Below, one piece after another: positions 6,324 to 8,079 of a DNA stretch of 8,079 nt. Position 1 is the stretch's first letter; each line of letters starts with the position of its first letter. A program made the translations under genes and the position numbers. The stretch spans positions 1-8,079 of the forward strand of contig CAKOLD010000038.1 of NCBI GenBank assembly GCA_934096015.1, in the 5' to 3' direction. A model generated the notes under the pieces. That model was given only the letters and a program-made list of their open reading frames with translations, searched no databases and was not told where the DNA came from. This DNA comes from an uncultured Bacilli bacterium (GTDB lineage Bacteria; Bacillota_I; Bacilli_A; RF39; UBA660).

Positions 6324-6666
6324 TTTTTTTACCTCTTTCATTATTTATTTCTTTAATAATTACTTCATATCTAATTAAAATATTATCTGATAACATTGAT
6401 TCTATTCCTATTAATTTATTAGGTATCAACTCATTTCTTATTTCATCTAACAAATCATGTATTCTTAATGAATTTTCGTAAGAAACAATATCTAAATTTT
6501 TATTTTCATAATAATATTTAACCCATTTTATTAATTCATCAAGCACACCCTCATAATCATCCTTTACATCTTTTAGTGACTCTAAATGAACAGCAATTGT
6601 TAAATTACCAATAATATCTGCAAAATCACTAATTAATTTTCTATTAATCATATACTCACCAATCAA
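6316..6666 (-). CDS. Hypothetical helical cargo protein, about 111-116 aa
   Basis: I do not recognise a family. The protein looks fully alpha-helical, acidic and basic by turns, soluble, with no cysteines. Segments such as LISDFADIIGNLTIAVHLESL, YEGVLDELIKWVKYYYEN and LRIHDLLDEIRNEL have heptad-like hydrophobic spacing, and the C-terminus is basic (NNERGKKNG). The start is uncertain: TTG at 6666 has an AAAGGAAG SD about 9 nt upstream, whereas ATG at 6651 has only GGTGAG 3 nt away. The stop overlaps the 189-aa gene's start by 8 bp, so the two are coupled. It follows the recombinase gene by 63 bp, separated by a hairpin. Role unknown. Confidence 0.68.
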   Translation of the reverse strand: MIGEYMINRKLISDFADIIGNLTIAVHLESLKDVKDDYEGVLDELIKWVKYYYENKNLDIVSYENSLRIHDLLDEIRNELIPNKLIGIESMLSDNILIRYEVIIKEINNERGKKNG

Positions 6667-6678
6667 TCTACAATTCTT

Positions 6679-6718
6679 CCTTTCTTGTTAATATTATAAA
6701 TTTTTTTATAAAGAAAGG
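6679..6718 (-). promoter_or_regulatory. Hairpin covering the SD of the first cargo gene
   Basis: Between the recombinase stop and the 116-aa gene, the minus strand holds CCTTTCTT (6711-6718) and its exact complement AAGAAAGG (6679-6686). Inside these is a second stem TATAAA/TTTATA (6705-6710 and 6695-6700) stacked directly on one outer arm, with an 8-nt bulge on the other side. The 3' arm contains the AAAGG of the SD for the TTG start at 6666, so folding could hide it. It could also be a weak attenuator, but it lacks a proper U tract after the 3' arm. Confidence 0.45.
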
Positions 6719-6729
6719 CAAGATAGTCA

Positions 6730-8079
6730 TTAATTATTATTTTTGCCTTTTCTACCATACGGATTTCTTGCTAAATTTCTATTTTCATATTTAAAAGTTA
6801 CCTCTTGTACAATATCATATTTAAAACATATAGTAATATTTCTATCTTTATCTATAACTATTTTATCTACTAACGTATCAATTAATTCTTTTTTGGGTTT
6901 ATTTAAATCTAATAGTTTTTTTATTTTTTTAGTATAATCAGGTAAAATATTTGTTTTATTTTTAATTTTATATTTTTTAACATTTTGATCTTCTATCTTT
7001 TCATTAATTTGTTTTAATTTTTTTTCAAATTCACTTGCTAATTCTTTATATGTATCTGCTGATATTACTCCATCACACCTATCATTGTATAAAGTTGTTA
7101 ATCTACCTGTAATCTTTTCTTTTTCTATTTGAAATTCTTTTAATATTTTATCAATGTTAGTAGTTTCCTTGTAAATATTTTTTACTACTTCATCATTTAG
7201 TTCTTTTATATTAAGTTTTTTTATTAATTTAGATATATACTTATTAATTTGCTCTAATACTTGTTTTTCCAAATAGTTATATGGATAAAAATGAGAATAA
7301 CACCTGCCTCTTACTGGATCTCTAGAATATCTATTGCAATTAACAGACCAATAATCTTGTTTTTTACGATAAAGAACTGTAAGTCTGTTTTTGCACTCTT
7401 TGCAAAATAACTTACCTTCTAATAATCTTTTTTCTCTATTCGTTTTAACCTCATAATTTCTAGTATTTCTTTTTCTTAAAGTATTAACATATTCAAATGT
7501 ATCTTTGTCAACTAATGACTCATGGGTATTTTCTACTATAATCCATAACTTTTCATCTAATGTTATCTTCTTTTTAGATTTATAACTGACTTTAGTTTGA
7601 GTATGTTGTACTAAATCACCGGTGTATACTCTATTTGTTAATATTTTTTTTATTGTGGAGATATTCCAATTATCTCTATCAATTAATCTTGATGAATAAT
7701 TAGTCTTTTTATATCCACTAGGTGTAATTACATTTGCTTTATTTAGTCTGTTTGCTATTTCAGTAGGTCCAATACCATCAGCTCTCCACTTAAATATCTT
7801 TTTTACTATTGGAGCAGTATCTGGATTTGGTATTAAATGTCCCTTATCTAATGGATCTCTCATATAACCAAAACATGGTAAACTTCCAACAAATTTTCCA
7901 TTTTTTCTTTTTTCATTTAATACATTTCTAATTTTTATTGAATTTTGTTTACTATAATAATCATTACAAGCAATTATAAATGTTGATGAATCATTGCTAG
8001 CTTGATTTTTAAAACTATCATATGATTCTAATATAGATATAAATCTTATATTATTTTCTGGAAAAAATGTTTCAATATA
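6730..8079 (-). CDS. Large serine recombinase (site-specific integrase), N-terminus cut by window edge
   Basis: This enzyme integrates and excises the element by serine-based strand exchange. The frame is open from the window edge to TAA at 6730, showing 449 residues; the ATG at 7863 is internal, not the start. Visible residues 1-70 are the end of the resolvase catalytic domain (IRFISI, then the long helix around KIRNVLNEKRKNGKFVG). A Recombinase domain follows (about 71-205: FGYMRDP, IVKKIFKWRADGIGPTEIANRLN, ISTIKKILTNRVYTGDL), then a zinc ribbon with CKEC (C226, C229) and C248 and C260, a coiled-coil stretch (about 297-367) that controls integration versus excision in this family, and a C-terminal strand region with DKIVIDKDRNITICFKYD. 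Roughly the first 90 residues, including the nucleophilic serine, lie outside the window. All visible domains look intact, so the element may still be mobile. Confidence 0.95.
   Translation of the reverse strand, partial: YIETFFPENNIRFISILESYDSFKNQASNDSSTFIIACNDYYSKQNSIKIRNVLNEKRKNGKFVGSLPCFGYMRDPLDKGHLIPNPDTAPIVKKIFKWRADGIGPTEIANRLNKANVITPSGYKKTNYSSRLIDRDNWNISTIKKILTNRVYTGDLVQHTQTKVSYKSKKKITLDEKLWIIVENTHESLVDKDTFEYVNTLRKRNTRNYEVKTNREKRLLEGKLFCKECKNRLTVLYRKKQDYWSVNCNRYSRDPVRGRCYSHFYPYNYLEKQVLEQINKYISKLIKKLNIKELNDEVVKNIYKETTNIDKILKEFQIEKEKITGRLTTLYNDRCDGVISADTYKELASEFEKKLKQINEKIEDQNVKKYKIKNKTNILPDYTKKIKKLLDLNKPKKELIDTLVDKIVIDKDRNITICFKYDIVQEVTFKYENRNLARNPYGRKGKNNN

Larger units (their letters stand above)
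5298..8079. mobile_element. End of an integrated element encoded by a large serine recombinase (partial)
   Basis: From the break in the amidase gene to the right edge, all genes are on the minus strand and none is a housekeeping gene. They are a large serine recombinase and three small cargo genes lying between it and the boundary. A terminator sits within about 20 bp of the boundary, insulating the amidase remnant. No capsid, terminase, relaxase or conjugation gene is in view, so phage, integrative conjugative element and simpler mobilisable element are all possible. The left boundary is placed from loss of amidase homology and could be off by about ten bases; the other end is outside the window. 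Confidence 0.8.

Noticed and set aside
6324..6341. Upstream ATG giving the cysteine-box protein six extra residues
   Set aside because: The AGAGGT SD lies downstream of that ATG and 7 nt before the ATG at 6323, so the shorter form is the likely product.
6743..6937. Plus-strand open frame of 64 codons at the 3' end of the recombinase gene
   Set aside because: It is antisense to the conserved C-terminal recombinase region and has no independent support.
6730..7863. Treating the recombinase as a complete 377-aa protein starting at 7863
   Set aside because: The same frame stays open to 8079 and encodes recognisable catalytic-domain sequence, so the methionine is internal.
1..8079. CRISPR arrays, tRNA or rRNA genes
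   Set aside because: No regularly spaced repeat with unique spacers, no tRNA cloverleaf arms and no rRNA-like segment were found; the only tandem repeats encode LysM domains.

Overview
The window is a very AT-rich, low-GC bacterial chromosome fragment. It probably comes from a walled Firmicutes/Bacillota lineage, possibly one of the uncultured gut Bacilli; that placement is inferred from composition and gene families only. A LytR-CpsA-Psr cell-wall ligase and a LysM cell-wall amidase show that the organism has peptidoglycan. Tryptophan is encoded by TGG, and every gene ends at a standard stop.

Region 1 (1-2133, minus strand) is the compact tRNA-modification operon tsaB-rimI-tsaD. TsaB and TsaD belong to the machinery that makes N6-threonylcarbamoyladenosine (t6A) at A37 of ANN-decoding tRNAs, and RimI is a GNAT acetyltransferase. 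The genes overlap or nearly touch, with each Shine-Dalgarno (SD) sequence inside the preceding gene. A hairpin/U-tract terminator follows tsaD, and a good sigma-A-type promoter just beyond it reads out of the window to the left.

Region 2 (2134-4287) has a short divergent promoter region with two 13-bp direct repeats spaced 20 bp apart. It leads to a plus-strand LCP-family gene. This gene converges on a small minus-strand membrane-protein gene of unknown function, and one bidirectional terminator sits across both gene ends.

Region 3 (4347-5303) is the 3' remnant of an N-acetylmuramoyl-L-alanine amidase gene (Amidase_3 plus four LysM repeats). Its 5' half is missing. Homology stops at about 5297, next to a 14-bp palindrome with a GG/CC centre that is a good candidate for a serine-integrase attachment core.

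Region 4 (about 5298-8079, runs off the right edge) is the end of an integrated mobile element. Reading inward from the boundary it holds a terminator, three minus-strand cargo genes (130 aa, 189 aa and 116 aa), and a large serine recombinase cut by the window edge. One cargo protein carries a CFI-box-like CYLTTAC domain; the other two are unrecognised. The most interesting points are the interruption of the amidase gene, the visible att-like core, and the uncharacterised cargo packed between recombinase and boundary. No CRISPR array, rRNA or tRNA was seen.
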